Assembly (NCBI RefSeq): GCF_028769735.1
Contig: NC_088186.1
Coordinates: 10,261,001-10,325,000 of the forward strand
DNA: 64,000 bases
Direction: 5' to 3'
DNA from: Zonotrichia leucophrys gambelii
Lineage: Eukaryota > Chordata > Aves > Passeriformes > Passerellidae
Under the pieces are notes generated by a model. The model was not told the origin of the DNA and did no database searches. It was given only the letters and a program-made list of their open reading frames with translations. This document shows positions 56,330 to 64,000 of this stretch, one piece after another. Made by a program: the position numbers and the translations under genes. Each line of letters begins with the position of its first letter. The stretch's first letter is position 1.

Positions 56330-57166
56330 CATTTTTGGGGTTTTGGGGGTGTTTGGGGGTGTTTGGTCCCCGCGGTGTCCGGGTGCAGTGACCGCGCGAT
56401 GCCACGCGGGGGCAGCACCGCCCGTCCCATCCCTGCTCCTGAATTGGGGGGGGGCTCCTTTTCCCACGGCGCTTCCCAAAAATCCGAAATCCGCACAGCT
56501 TTGTGTGCCCGCAGCTCCCGGGGGCAACCGCGACCCCGCGGCCCTGTGTCCCTCAGTCTGTCTGTCCAGGGATGCCGGAGCTGCGCGGGTGACAGAGCGG
56601 GGTGTCTTTGCCCCAATGCCCTGCGCTGCCAATCCCGGCCACCCCTTAGGGAAATGTCCCCAGGCCGTGTCCCGCACGGGCTGGCACCGCACGGTGTGAA
56701 CACCGTGGGGTGTGCGTGTGTGGGTGCCCACGCAGGGGCACACGGGGCAGCGAGGTCCCCAGTGCTCTCAGCCCGCTCCGCCCCGCCGCCGGCCCCGCTG
56801 CCTTCCCCGCGCTCTATAAATAACCCTCGTAAATCCTCGCCGTGATTATTTTTCCCCGCCGTCTCTTGAAAGGCCCCACTATCCGCCTCGGCGCTGATTT
56901 TTCCACCTTTCCTCAAGTTTCCCCAGCAACGGCAGAGCCGTCCCAGCCAGCGGCGGGGCTGACACAGCCTTTACTCACTCACTCACTCGCACTCCCGGGC
57001 CGCCCCACGGCGCATTTAAAGCTCCCCGAGCTGCGCCCTCCCACTTCCCGTTCGCGCTGGAGCGCGGCAGGAGCGCGGCTCGGGCCGGCACAGCGTCCCC
57101 GCTGCCGTCCCCGCTGCCGTCCCCGCTGCCGTCCCCGCTGCCATCCCCGCTGCCATCCCCGCGGCC
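56330..57166 (+). promoter_or_regulatory. RGS3: CpG-rich promoter and 5' UTR of the 57167 first exon
   Basis: CpG-dense DNA contains TATAAATA at 56815-56822 and ATTTAAAG at 57014-57021, each placed to start transcription about 30 bp downstream. The 5' UTR would be about 320 or 120 nt. ACTC repeats sit at 56972-56992. The last 72 nt before the ATG are six 12-bp repeats (57095-57166). Confidence 0.65.
57095..57166 (+). repeat. RGS3: Six 12-bp repeats abutting the start codon
   Basis: GTCCCCGCTGCC occurs four times, then ATCCCCGCTGCC and ATCCCCGCGGCC, ending exactly at the ATG at 57167. The final copy supplies a good initiation context with G at -3. Confidence 0.97.
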
Positions 57167-57282
57167 ATGCCCTTCTTTCGCGACCTGTCCAAGCCGCAGC
57201 CGCTGGAGTTCCACGCCGAGATGCTGCTGGCGGTGCAGCGGCCGCACACGGGCAGCCTGCAGCGCCGGCACACCATGAAGGA
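57167..57282 (+). CDS. RGS3: RGS3 alternative first exon, MPFFRDL form
   Basis: The coding part starts MPFFRDLSKPQPLEFHAEML, continues LAVQRPHTGS and ends LQRRHTMK plus GA of a Glu codon, with donor GA|GTAGGT in phase 2. Joined to 57362 it gives ...RRHTMKEAKDMKNRLGIF and a protein of 210 residues. A human short RGS3 isoform has NGNLQRRHTMKEAKDMKN as I recall, so the C-terminal half of the exon is homologous while the N-terminal part differs. Without splicing the frame stops at a TAG just after the donor, so it is a true splice-dependent first exon. Confidence 0.87.
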
Positions 57283-57361
57283 GTAGGTGCTGGTGGGCGA
57301 GGGGCCGCAGGGAGCCGCGGGTCCCCTCGCCCGTTCCGCTCACACTCGCTCTTCTCCCTAG

Positions 57362-57463
57362 AGCCAAGGACATGAAGAACCGCCTGGGGATTTTTCGGCG
57401 GCGGAACGAGTCCCCCGGAGCCAACCCCTCCGGCAAGCTGGACAAAGTGCTCAAATCGCTCAA
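57362..57463 (+). CDS. RGS3: RGS3 coding exon (R4-type linker, first exon common to all forms)
   Basis: The 102-nt exon enters and leaves in phase 2 (acceptor CTCCCTAG, donor CAA|GTAGGT). It encodes AKDMKNRLGIFRRRNESPGA, then NPSGKLDKVLKSLK. AKDMKNKLGIFRRRNESPGA is the mammalian RGS3 sequence. All three upstream exons (53655, 54819, 57167) end in the compatible phase, so it is the shared entry point to the RGS domain. Confidence 0.98.
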
Positions 57464-58309
57464 GTAGGTGCTGCGAGCCGGCGGTGCGGGCTCGGGGAGC
57501 GCGGGGATGGGGATGGGGACCGTGGGGATGGGGACCATTGGGGTTTGGGGACCTTGCAGACTTGCGGACAAGCTGTGGTCTGGAGCTCCTCACCTCCAGG
57601 GAAGCTGCGTTCACCCCGTTTGGGGAAGCTGTGCACAAAGTTTTTGTGTCTGGAGGAACATTTGAAATATTTTTTTGGATGAAAATCTCCTGTTGGAGGG
57701 TGAGAGGCGCTGCCTGCACAGTGGCACCGCAGCAGCTCGGGCTGGAAATTTACCTGACAGCAGCGTTCTCCCAGTGCCTGCCTATGGAACTTTAACTGGC
57801 CAGTGGATGGTTTGAAAAACCACTTTGCTCTGGAGATGCTCCAGCAGCTGGAGACAAGCCGTCCCTGCTCTTGCTCCTGGCAGCTTCTCTGGCTGCCTGA
57901 ATGGGGCAGCTGAAATCCCACTTTTCCACAGCTCTGCATCAGCCAGGTCTTCTTCAATTCTTCCTCAGACACCCCAAGTGCCACAGCTGGTGGCACAGAC
58001 CCTCTGGGGGTGGATTTTCTTCCTGCCAGCCTAAAGGCAGCGGTTTCCTTTGGGTGGTGCTGCCTGTGCAGAGCCTGGCTCTGCCTTCAGCTGCTCTGCC
58101 AGTCCAGTACCAAGGTGGGAGCCAGGGCCAGCCCCTCGGGCACACAGCGTGGCTTTATCCTCTGGAAACATTTAGCAGGAGCTGATCTGGGAGCTGGGAG
58201 CAGCTGTGCTGGGCTCACAGCCTGGCTTTTAATCCACTGGAAATGTTTAGCAGGCAGCACAAGCAGCTTTTGCTGCTGAGCTTTGCCAACCTCTGTCCTC
58301 TCTCCACAG
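57464..58309 (+). other. RGS3: RGS3 intron, 846 bp
   Basis: GT-AG intron, CpG-rich at its 5' end, unique-looking. No repeat or extra exon was recognised. Confidence 0.9.
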
Positions 58310-58371
58310 GCCCACTCCCGAGGAAGCCCTCAAATGGGGGGATTCCCTGGAGAAGCTGCTGCTGCACAAAT
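58310..58371 (+). CDS. RGS3: RGS3 coding exon (start of RGS domain)
   Basis: The 62-nt exon encodes KPTPEEALKWGDSLEKLLLH and K, the Lys at the start sharing bases with 57463; the final T begins a Tyr codon. The acceptor is CTCTCCACAG and the donor GTGAGT. The xxEEALKWxxSLEKLLxHKYG motif is the first helix pair of R4 RGS domains. Confidence 0.98.
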
Positions 58372-59001
58372 GTGAGTGTGTGTCCATCCCTTCCCTTGTG
58401 TTTGCTGCCAGGGGAATATCCAGACACGTGCCTGGATAAAGCTGGGATTTCCTCTTTAATCCCTTCCGGTGTTTGGGGATGCACAAAGCCAAATTAGCCT
58501 CTCCCTGGTGTGCCCCCCTCCTGCTCCTGCCTGGCCCAGGGGGGATCCTGGGGACAGGGCCAGGGAGAGCTTCAGGTCGGGGTGCAGCCCCAGCTTGGGG
58601 AGGAGGGGGCAGGGATCCATGGCTGTGCCCAGTTTGGGGCTGTGCTGAGGGACCGTGGAGCAGCTTTAGAACATCTGAGCATGGGAGGACAGCCCTTCTC
58701 AGGCACCCCATCCTACACCCAGCCCAGGGCATGGCATGGGGGCCCTGTCCCCACGCCAGCCCAGCCTCCCTTCTGCTCTGGGTGCTGCAGCCAGGCTGGA
58801 GATGTGGATCCAGCTCCTGGATGGGCTGTGCTGCCCTGGCAGTGCCATCGCTGCCTGTTTGCACAAGGGGCTTTTTGGGCAGTGCAGGGAGGGGGTTTGG
58901 GCTGCAGCTGTGCCAGAGCTGAGGCTCCTGTGGGGCTGAGGCTCCTGTGGGGCTGCTCCCTGGCTGTGAGCAGGGATAGAACCGTGTCCCTTCTCCCACA
59001 G
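58372..59001 (+). other. RGS3: RGS3 intron, 630 bp
   Basis: GT-AG intron without recognised repeats. A minus-strand ORF of 400 codons running through it (58247-59449) is a GC-rich antisense artefact of the RGS exons and flanks. Confidence 0.9.
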
Positions 59002-59168
59002 ACGGGCTCGCTGCCTTCAGGGCCTTCCTGCGCACCGAGTTCAGCGAGGAGAACCTGGAGTTCTGGCTGGCCTGTGAGGAGTTCAAGAAGATCAAATCCC
59101 AGTCCAAGATGGTGTCCAAGGCCAAGAAGATCTTTGCTGAGTACATTGCCATCCAGTCCTGCAAGGAG
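59002..59168 (+). CDS. RGS3: RGS3 coding exon (RGS domain core)
   Basis: The 167-nt exon runs from phase 1 to phase 0. It contains [50 protein letters not shown]. The adjacent Glu-Asn in SEENLEFW correspond to the RGS4 residues that touch Galpha switch regions. Acceptor CCCACAG and donor GTGAGG are present. The domain looks intact and catalytically competent. Confidence 0.99.
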
Positions 59169-59257
59169 GTGAGGGCTGGCTCCCACGCTGGTGTGCGGCT
59201 CCTGGCACGGTGCCTGCCTGGGGAGCTGCTCACCAACCCTGGTTCCTCTGCCCACAG

Positions 59258-59443
59258 GTCAACCTGGACTCCTACACACGGGAGCACACCAAGGAGAACC
59301 TGCAGAACATCACCCGCAGCTGCTTCGACCTGGCACAGAAGAGGATTTACGGGCTCATGGAGAAGGACTCGTACCCCCGCTTCCTCCGCTCTGACCTCTA
59401 CTTGGACATAATCAACCAGAAGAAGGGCAGCTCCCCGCTGTAG
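59258..59443 (+). CDS. RGS3: RGS3 last coding exon (end of RGS domain and stop)
   Basis: The exon starts [17 protein letters not shown], contains [20 protein letters not shown] and [20 protein letters not shown], and ends in TAG at 59441-59443. The Asn of KENLQN fits the catalytic Asn (Asn128 in RGS4) position or its close neighbour, and [11 protein letters not shown] forms the last Galpha contact. The human protein ends LINQKKMSPPL. The acceptor is TGCCCACAG. Confidence 0.99.
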   Translation, partial: VNLDSYTREHTKENLQNITRSCFDLAQKRIYGLMEKDSYPRFLRSDLYLDIINQKKGSSPL

Positions 59444-59812
59444 GCCCAAGGACTGTCTGGGGCAGGCTGGGAGCTGTGTGTTTACATGGAATTGGGCAGT
59501 GGAGGCCTTCCCAGGAGCTGGTGGGAGCTCGCTGTGCTGCTCGTGCCCCAGGCCGTACGGACAGGGGGCAGCTGAAGGAACTGAGCCGGGCAGGCTGGCA
59601 CTGCTGCAGCCCCACCATCGCTGGTACGACGCCTTCGGGGTGGCCCCGGCGTGGATTTAGCCTGGAGGGAAGCTCCCACAAGATACTGTGAAGCACCTGC
59701 CCCAGCCAGGAGCGTTGCTGGAAGGTGGAGAGTGAGCCCAGCTCGGCAAGGAGGGGATCTCGTGCAGGGCTCTGGCAAGGGGACAGCAGCACCGACACAG
59801 ATGTGGTCCTGG

Positions 59813-59818
59813 ATTAAA
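59813..59818 (+). terminator. RGS3: Possible proximal polyadenylation signal ATTAAA
   Basis: ATTAAA is the commonest variant signal. Use here would give a 3' UTR of about 390 nt that lacks the miR-92, Pumilio and AU-rich motifs. The downstream context is not strongly T/G-rich. Confidence 0.4.
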
Positions 59819-60456
59819 GCCTGGTGAACTGGAGCAGCCCCAGGATGCTGCTGTGCTTCCCTGTGGGCCTCCTCCTTCCCTCCTGGGGCCTCTGGCAGGA
59901 GCCCGGCGCTTCCTTGGCTCGTGGTGGGTCCCCCTGGAGCAGCGAGAGCCGGGCCCTTGCCCCGTGCTGGAGGGTGCCAAGCACCCCCTCCTGCCCTCAC
60001 CCCTGGTTTATTTATTGCCCTCCTGTAGCTGGACACGTTGCTGTGTGCTAGGAAAGCCCCGTGTCCTCCCCGTCCCCAAGTTACAAGTGCAATATTTGTG
60101 TGTGTCGCGGCCGAGTCTCCGGCGGAGTGGATGCCTTTTTCTTTTTGCAGGTGTGTAGATTTTGTAAGGTAGCAGGTTTTGTGTGCCAGACCCATTCCCT
60201 GGCAGCGGGCCGCTGGGGGAGCCTGGTGTAAATATCAATTACTGATGCCCTGACGACGGAGGGTTTGGTGGTGGAGAAAAGCAGAAAAGCAACTCTGAGC
60301 AGCAGCCGCTCTCCTGACTCTGGATAACAATGCTGTGTTGGGAAGCAGGGGTTCCTGCTGGCCCTGGCAGGGCAGGGTGCACTGCCTGCCTCCCAGTTTA
60401 CAGTGCAAAGCATCTCTGCAGCTAGAAACAAACCTACATTGTCATGGTCATAGGTA

Positions 60457-60462
60457 AATAAA
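60457..60462 (+). terminator. RGS3: Main polyadenylation signal AATAAA
   Basis: AATAAA lies about 1.0 kb after the stop codon. A T/G-rich stretch (GGCTTTTGTTCGTGCC) about 25 bp later fits the downstream element. Cleavage is expected near 60475-60485. Confidence 0.87.
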
Positions 60463-60489
60463 AGGAGAATATCATTTCTTGTAGCTGGC

Positions 60490-63400
60490 TTTTGTTCGTG
60501 CCGTGTTTGTCAGCACCGGTGGAGCCAGTGCTGAGGAGTGTAAAATCCTGTTGCTGTGTGCCTAAAGAAGGGAAAATCTGATTCCATGAATTTCTGAGCT
60601 GTTTTTTATGATGGAGGAGCTGCCAGATGCTCCTGAGGCCAGGTCTGGGTGTAGGAGCAGAGTTCTGCCCAAAGTGAGACCGTTCCCAAGGCCAGTGGTT
60701 GCTGTTAAACACAGCAGGGCACAAAGCAGGGAAATGCCCAAACACACCAGTGATCTCCTGCAGCACCAGGTCCCTCTGGGCACACACCAAAAGCAGCAAC
60801 ATAAAGCTGTTCCAGGTCTGTGCACAGCTTGGCAGGGCTGCTCCTCCCCAGCAAGGGCAGTGCTCTGGTGTGGGATGCAAACATTTTGTAAAGGCTGTTC
60901 AGGGTGTGTGTGGTACCTGAAGTGCCACCTGGTTGTGGTGGGCCTTGGATGGCTCAGGGGTGTGACAGTGGTGTCCCAGGGCTGTGTGGCTGCCCCACCT
61001 GAGCACAGCTGTCCCCAGCAGGTACCAGCCCTGGGGAGCTGCCTGTTTTCCCTCTCCAAACCACCAGCAGGTGCTGCCAGGTGAGGCAGAGCTGAGGGCT
61101 CTGCTCAGGGCTTGGCTGGGCCAGCAGGGTTGGTGATGTGGCCGTCCTGGTTGCTCTCCTGGTGCCTCTCCTGGAGATGCTGTTGGCAGCACAGGGTCCA
61201 TGGATGGGGTCCCAGTGGTGCCCCAGGAGCTGCTGGCACCCTCCCAGCTGCTCCTCCAGGCCAGCCCCTCCTCTTTCTCCTGGCACTGCCCAGAGCTTTC
61301 ATCTCCTCTCCTTCCCAGCTGGGAGGGTTTCCCTCTGTGTCTGGACTCAACACAGACTTTCTTGCACCTGCCCCTCTCTCCATCTGCACCCTTCTGAGCT
61401 CCTCACTCCATCCCAAACTGTCAGTGTTGGAAACTCACAGCAGGCTCCCTTCATTGTCCCATTTTTCCATGTCCCCAGGCTCACTGGGACACCCCCAGAG
61501 GCTCTGGGCTCGGGGGCTCTGTGGGCACTGGGCAGCTCAGTCCCTGCTGTCCCCTTCTCCCAGCCCTGAGCACAGCCCCAGCAGCCCTGGTGCATCCCGT
61601 GGTGCTGCTGATGCCCAGGAGCATCCCCACCCCATAACAATGCCGGATTTTGAGCCTAAAACCTCCTTCCCTCCAGGAATTATCCCAGCCCAGAGAGGCA
61701 GGGAGGGCTGGGGCTGCCGTGGGGTGTGTGGGGTGGGAATTTGGTGTTTGGCTTTGATCCCTGTGGGGACAAAGGCCCCGTGGGGTCGGGGAATGAGGAC
61801 CTGGGCTGACTCCCTGGAAAGATGAAATAGCCCTGGGTGAGTGGCAGGAGCTGGGTTATTGCTGTAAGAGAATTTATTGCTGGTTCCAGGCTGGCCTGAG
61901 TCACTTGGCACACGCCATCCCCACGTGCCTGCGGACACAATTCCCTGGAAGGACAGGCTGGGGCAAAGCTGGGAGGGCCACGTGCTTTTCCCTTGTTTTC
62001 CTGGGATGGCTAGTGCCCCCTGCACAGGACAGGTCTCAACATGAACCCAGGTCTCCTCTTGGATTCTGTGGTGACACTGAAGCCACAGCTTTGTCCTCTC
62101 TGTGCTGTGGGAGAGGGGCTGTGACAGCTTCTCCAAGACTTTGTGCTGCAGAGCAGAAGGTGTGAGGAGCTTGGAGCATCTGCATGGGAACAGCTGAGGG
62201 AAGTGAGCCCAGGGAGGGGGATTGTGCTGGGGACATTGGTTGGGGTGGAGATTGAGCCCAGATTTGTTCTGGGACATTGGCTGGGATGGAGATCCAGCCC
62301 AGGTTTGTGCTGGGAAGGAGATCCAGCCCCACTGCCCTGAGGGGACACAGGAGCTCTTTCAGGGACACTGAGCCTACAGCACAGAAGGGGAAGAGAAATG
62401 TCCTTCTGAAGCACAAAATCAAATATCCAGGACAAAATCCAGTCATGCCAAGAGAAGAAATTCCTGACTCATCAATGCCACAAGCCTGCATGAAGGGAAT
62501 GGGAATTAGGTATATCCCTAATTCCTAATTTGAGCCACAACCCAACTGACCCTGCTGCAGGGTAGGCAGCAATGCTGGGATCAGGGGGTCACCTGGCTGG
62601 GATGGCCCTGGGAGAGGAGAGGGGACATTTCCTGCACTGAAGCCACCCAAGAATGGTGACACAAGAGCTGCTGCCTGTCCTGGGCTCATCCCGAGGATCA
62701 GGGATGTGGGGAAGAGCTGCCTGTGGACACCACTGGTGCTGTAGCCAAAGGGAATTTCCCAGTGTGGAAACTGGTGCCTTCCAAAACAGGGAGCATCTTA
62801 TCTCAGCAGATAACGAGGATTTATCTCTGGGCTAAAAATTAGTGGTTGCTGAGTTGCAAATAGCAGCAGCTCAGCCGTGTTTGTTGTGTGCAAACAGGGC
62901 AAAGTCCAGCCAGGTGCTCCTTGTTCATCCATGGCACAAAGCTCACCCAGCTGAAGGCAAAGCTCTCAGGGAAGGAATTTATGTGGGAAAATGGCAATTA
63001 TCACCAGACAGAGCTGAAAGCTTCAAAAACTGACATTTCTGAAAGAGGTAAAATGTCCTAAGGTCCTGGGTTTAACATCATGGTTCCCTCAACTTCAGGG
63101 ATGAGGAGGTTGGGATGAACAAAAAGCACTTGGAGAGGTGGGAAAATGTGTCACCTGTCCCAGGTGATGGCCTTGACCCTGCAGGTGTCCCTCAGGTCAG
63201 TGCTGCATCAGCTGTCTGACGAGGCTGGCAGCCCCTGTGAGTCACAGAAGCAAAGGAAGCTCTGAATGTGGCAGCTGCAAATGCAGCTCAAGCTGCTGAG
63301 CACCTCTGGCATGAAGATTTATTGGGAGAAGGGAATGAGGAGGGAGAGAAGGGAATGTGGCCATGCAGGTGAGCACCTGGGCTGCAAGGAGCCTCATTGC

Positions 63401-64000
63401 AGAGCTGGCTGAGCCAGGAGCACAAAGCTTTTCTCTTATTTCTACAGAAACAGAACTTTGCCTTTTTTTGCAGGCATGTCCTGTGCCCCAAGACACCCCA
63501 GCACTGCCCAGCCTTTACTTTTCCAGGGCACCATCCTGGAGGACAAACCTACCCAAATAAACAGAACTTTCTACTGAGCAAAATCATTCCTCGGACCCCT
63601 GATTAGACAAATGTTCTCAGAATAGAAGCAAGGCTGCTTTCCAGCCACAGACTAAACACAGCTCAGCAGTTTGATACTGAAACCACTGACACAAGAATTC
63701 CCTGCCTGGAGTAAACAGCTGAGCTGCTGTGACAGTCCCTTCGGGCTTATCAGGAGCAGCCTGAGCTCTAATTTGGGTGCTGAGGTGCCCAGGATCTGTC
63801 TGCAGCCCCACCACAGGAGCCCCCAGCTGTCTGCAGGGTGGGGATGGAGGTCAGCCCTGCTCTGGCTTTGTCTGGGGCCTTTGGCATGCCCTGGGTGTGA
63901 TAAGGGTGCAGAGTCTGTTTGTCCTTCCTGCTGGGGCTGGGCTGGGCTGGGGAGGGGGTGCTCAGCTCATTGTCCTGCCCAGATGCCACAGGTGCCCTTC
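60490..64000. other. Intergenic region downstream of RGS3
   Basis: About 3.5 kb without any exon or gene I recognise. A degenerate 40-45 bp repeat is at 62227-62330 (GGAGATCCAGCCCAGGTTTG-like units). ORFs of 60-250 codons are on both strands but have no family features. The next gene is not reached. Confidence 0.75.

Larger units (their letters stand above)
53729..57361 (+). other. RGS3: RGS3 intron, 3.6 kb, with two alternative first exons
   Basis: The intron is unusual in carrying two promoter-like regions (54520-54818, 56330-57166) and two first exons (54819-54862, 57167-57282). Between them are a tandem 57-bp segment at 55180-55300 (two copies of CTGGTGTGTTCCAGCTGGGA) and an AT-rich unique block at 55920-56260. 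Confidence 0.85.
59444..60482 (+). other. RGS3: RGS3 3' UTR, about 1.04 kb
   Basis: The UTR follows the stop without further introns. It includes an ATTAAA (59813-59818), a UUUAUUUAUU stretch (60007-60016), a miR-92-type match (60083-60094), a Pumilio-type UGUAAAUA (60227-60234) and the distal AATAAA. The exact end is estimated from the poly(A) signal and the T/G-rich DNA after it. Confidence 0.85.

Noticed and set aside
56842..57375. 177-codon plus ORF across the promoter and first exon
   Set aside because: It is in another frame than the MPFFRDL exon, which joins to 57362 in the correct RGS3 frame.
58247..59449. 400-codon minus-strand ORF overlapping the RGS-domain exons
   Set aside because: It is antisense to well-supported exons and arises from GC-rich codon structure.

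Overview
The window is vertebrate nuclear DNA, and almost certainly from a songbird (passerine). Three things point to this. There are about a dozen CR1 LINE 3' fragments of the avian type. There are solo endogenous-retrovirus LTRs of kinds common in songbird genomes. The introns are compact, GC-rich and full of minisatellites, as on avian microchromosomes. There are no operons and no bacterial signals. Nearly all long ORFs here are chance products of GC-rich or tandem-repeat DNA.

One gene accounts for the window: the 3' part of RGS3 (regulator of G-protein signalling 3), on the plus strand. I could place twelve consecutive coding exons from 546 to 59443. All have GT-AG introns and all reading phases agree. 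Joined, they encode 607 residues. In order these are the segment downstream of the mammalian PDZ domain, a segment that looks like a pleckstrin-homology fold (4398-33756), a large exon with an acidic run and a basic phospho-serine motif (48998-49642), a short Lys/Arg-rich exon (53655), an R4-type linker exon (57362), and the RGS domain on three exons ending at 59443. The 3' UTR ends at an AATAAA at 60457. Exons upstream of 546 (C2 and PDZ in mammals) lie outside the window.

The gene appears to have several internal starts. The ATG opening exon 48998 matches the start of the 519-residue human form and would give 411 residues here; a CpG-rich stretch at 42540-43560 could supply its leader. Two further first exons lie inside the intron before 57362. 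One, at 54819, encodes a Met-Cys N-terminus like RGS4/5/16. The other, at 57167, sits behind TATA-like boxes and a 12-bp repeat. Both end in the same splice phase as the main path, predicting 186- and 210-residue RGS-only proteins.

Layout: 1-545, 157-bp tandem repeats running up to the first exon; 586-20485, introns with CR1 copies, two solo LTRs, a 29-bp and a 21-bp minisatellite, and an 816-bp pure pyrimidine tract; 20527-48997, two large introns (13 and 15 kb) with 40-, 28-, 58- and 18-bp minisatellites, two more solo LTRs, CR1 copies and a 472-bp direct duplication; 49643-57361, introns with CpG-rich blocks and the internal promoters; 57362-60480, RGS domain and 3' UTR; 60490-64000, intergenic with no gene recognised. 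All assignments rest on reading the sequence and on recalled family knowledge; no search was run.
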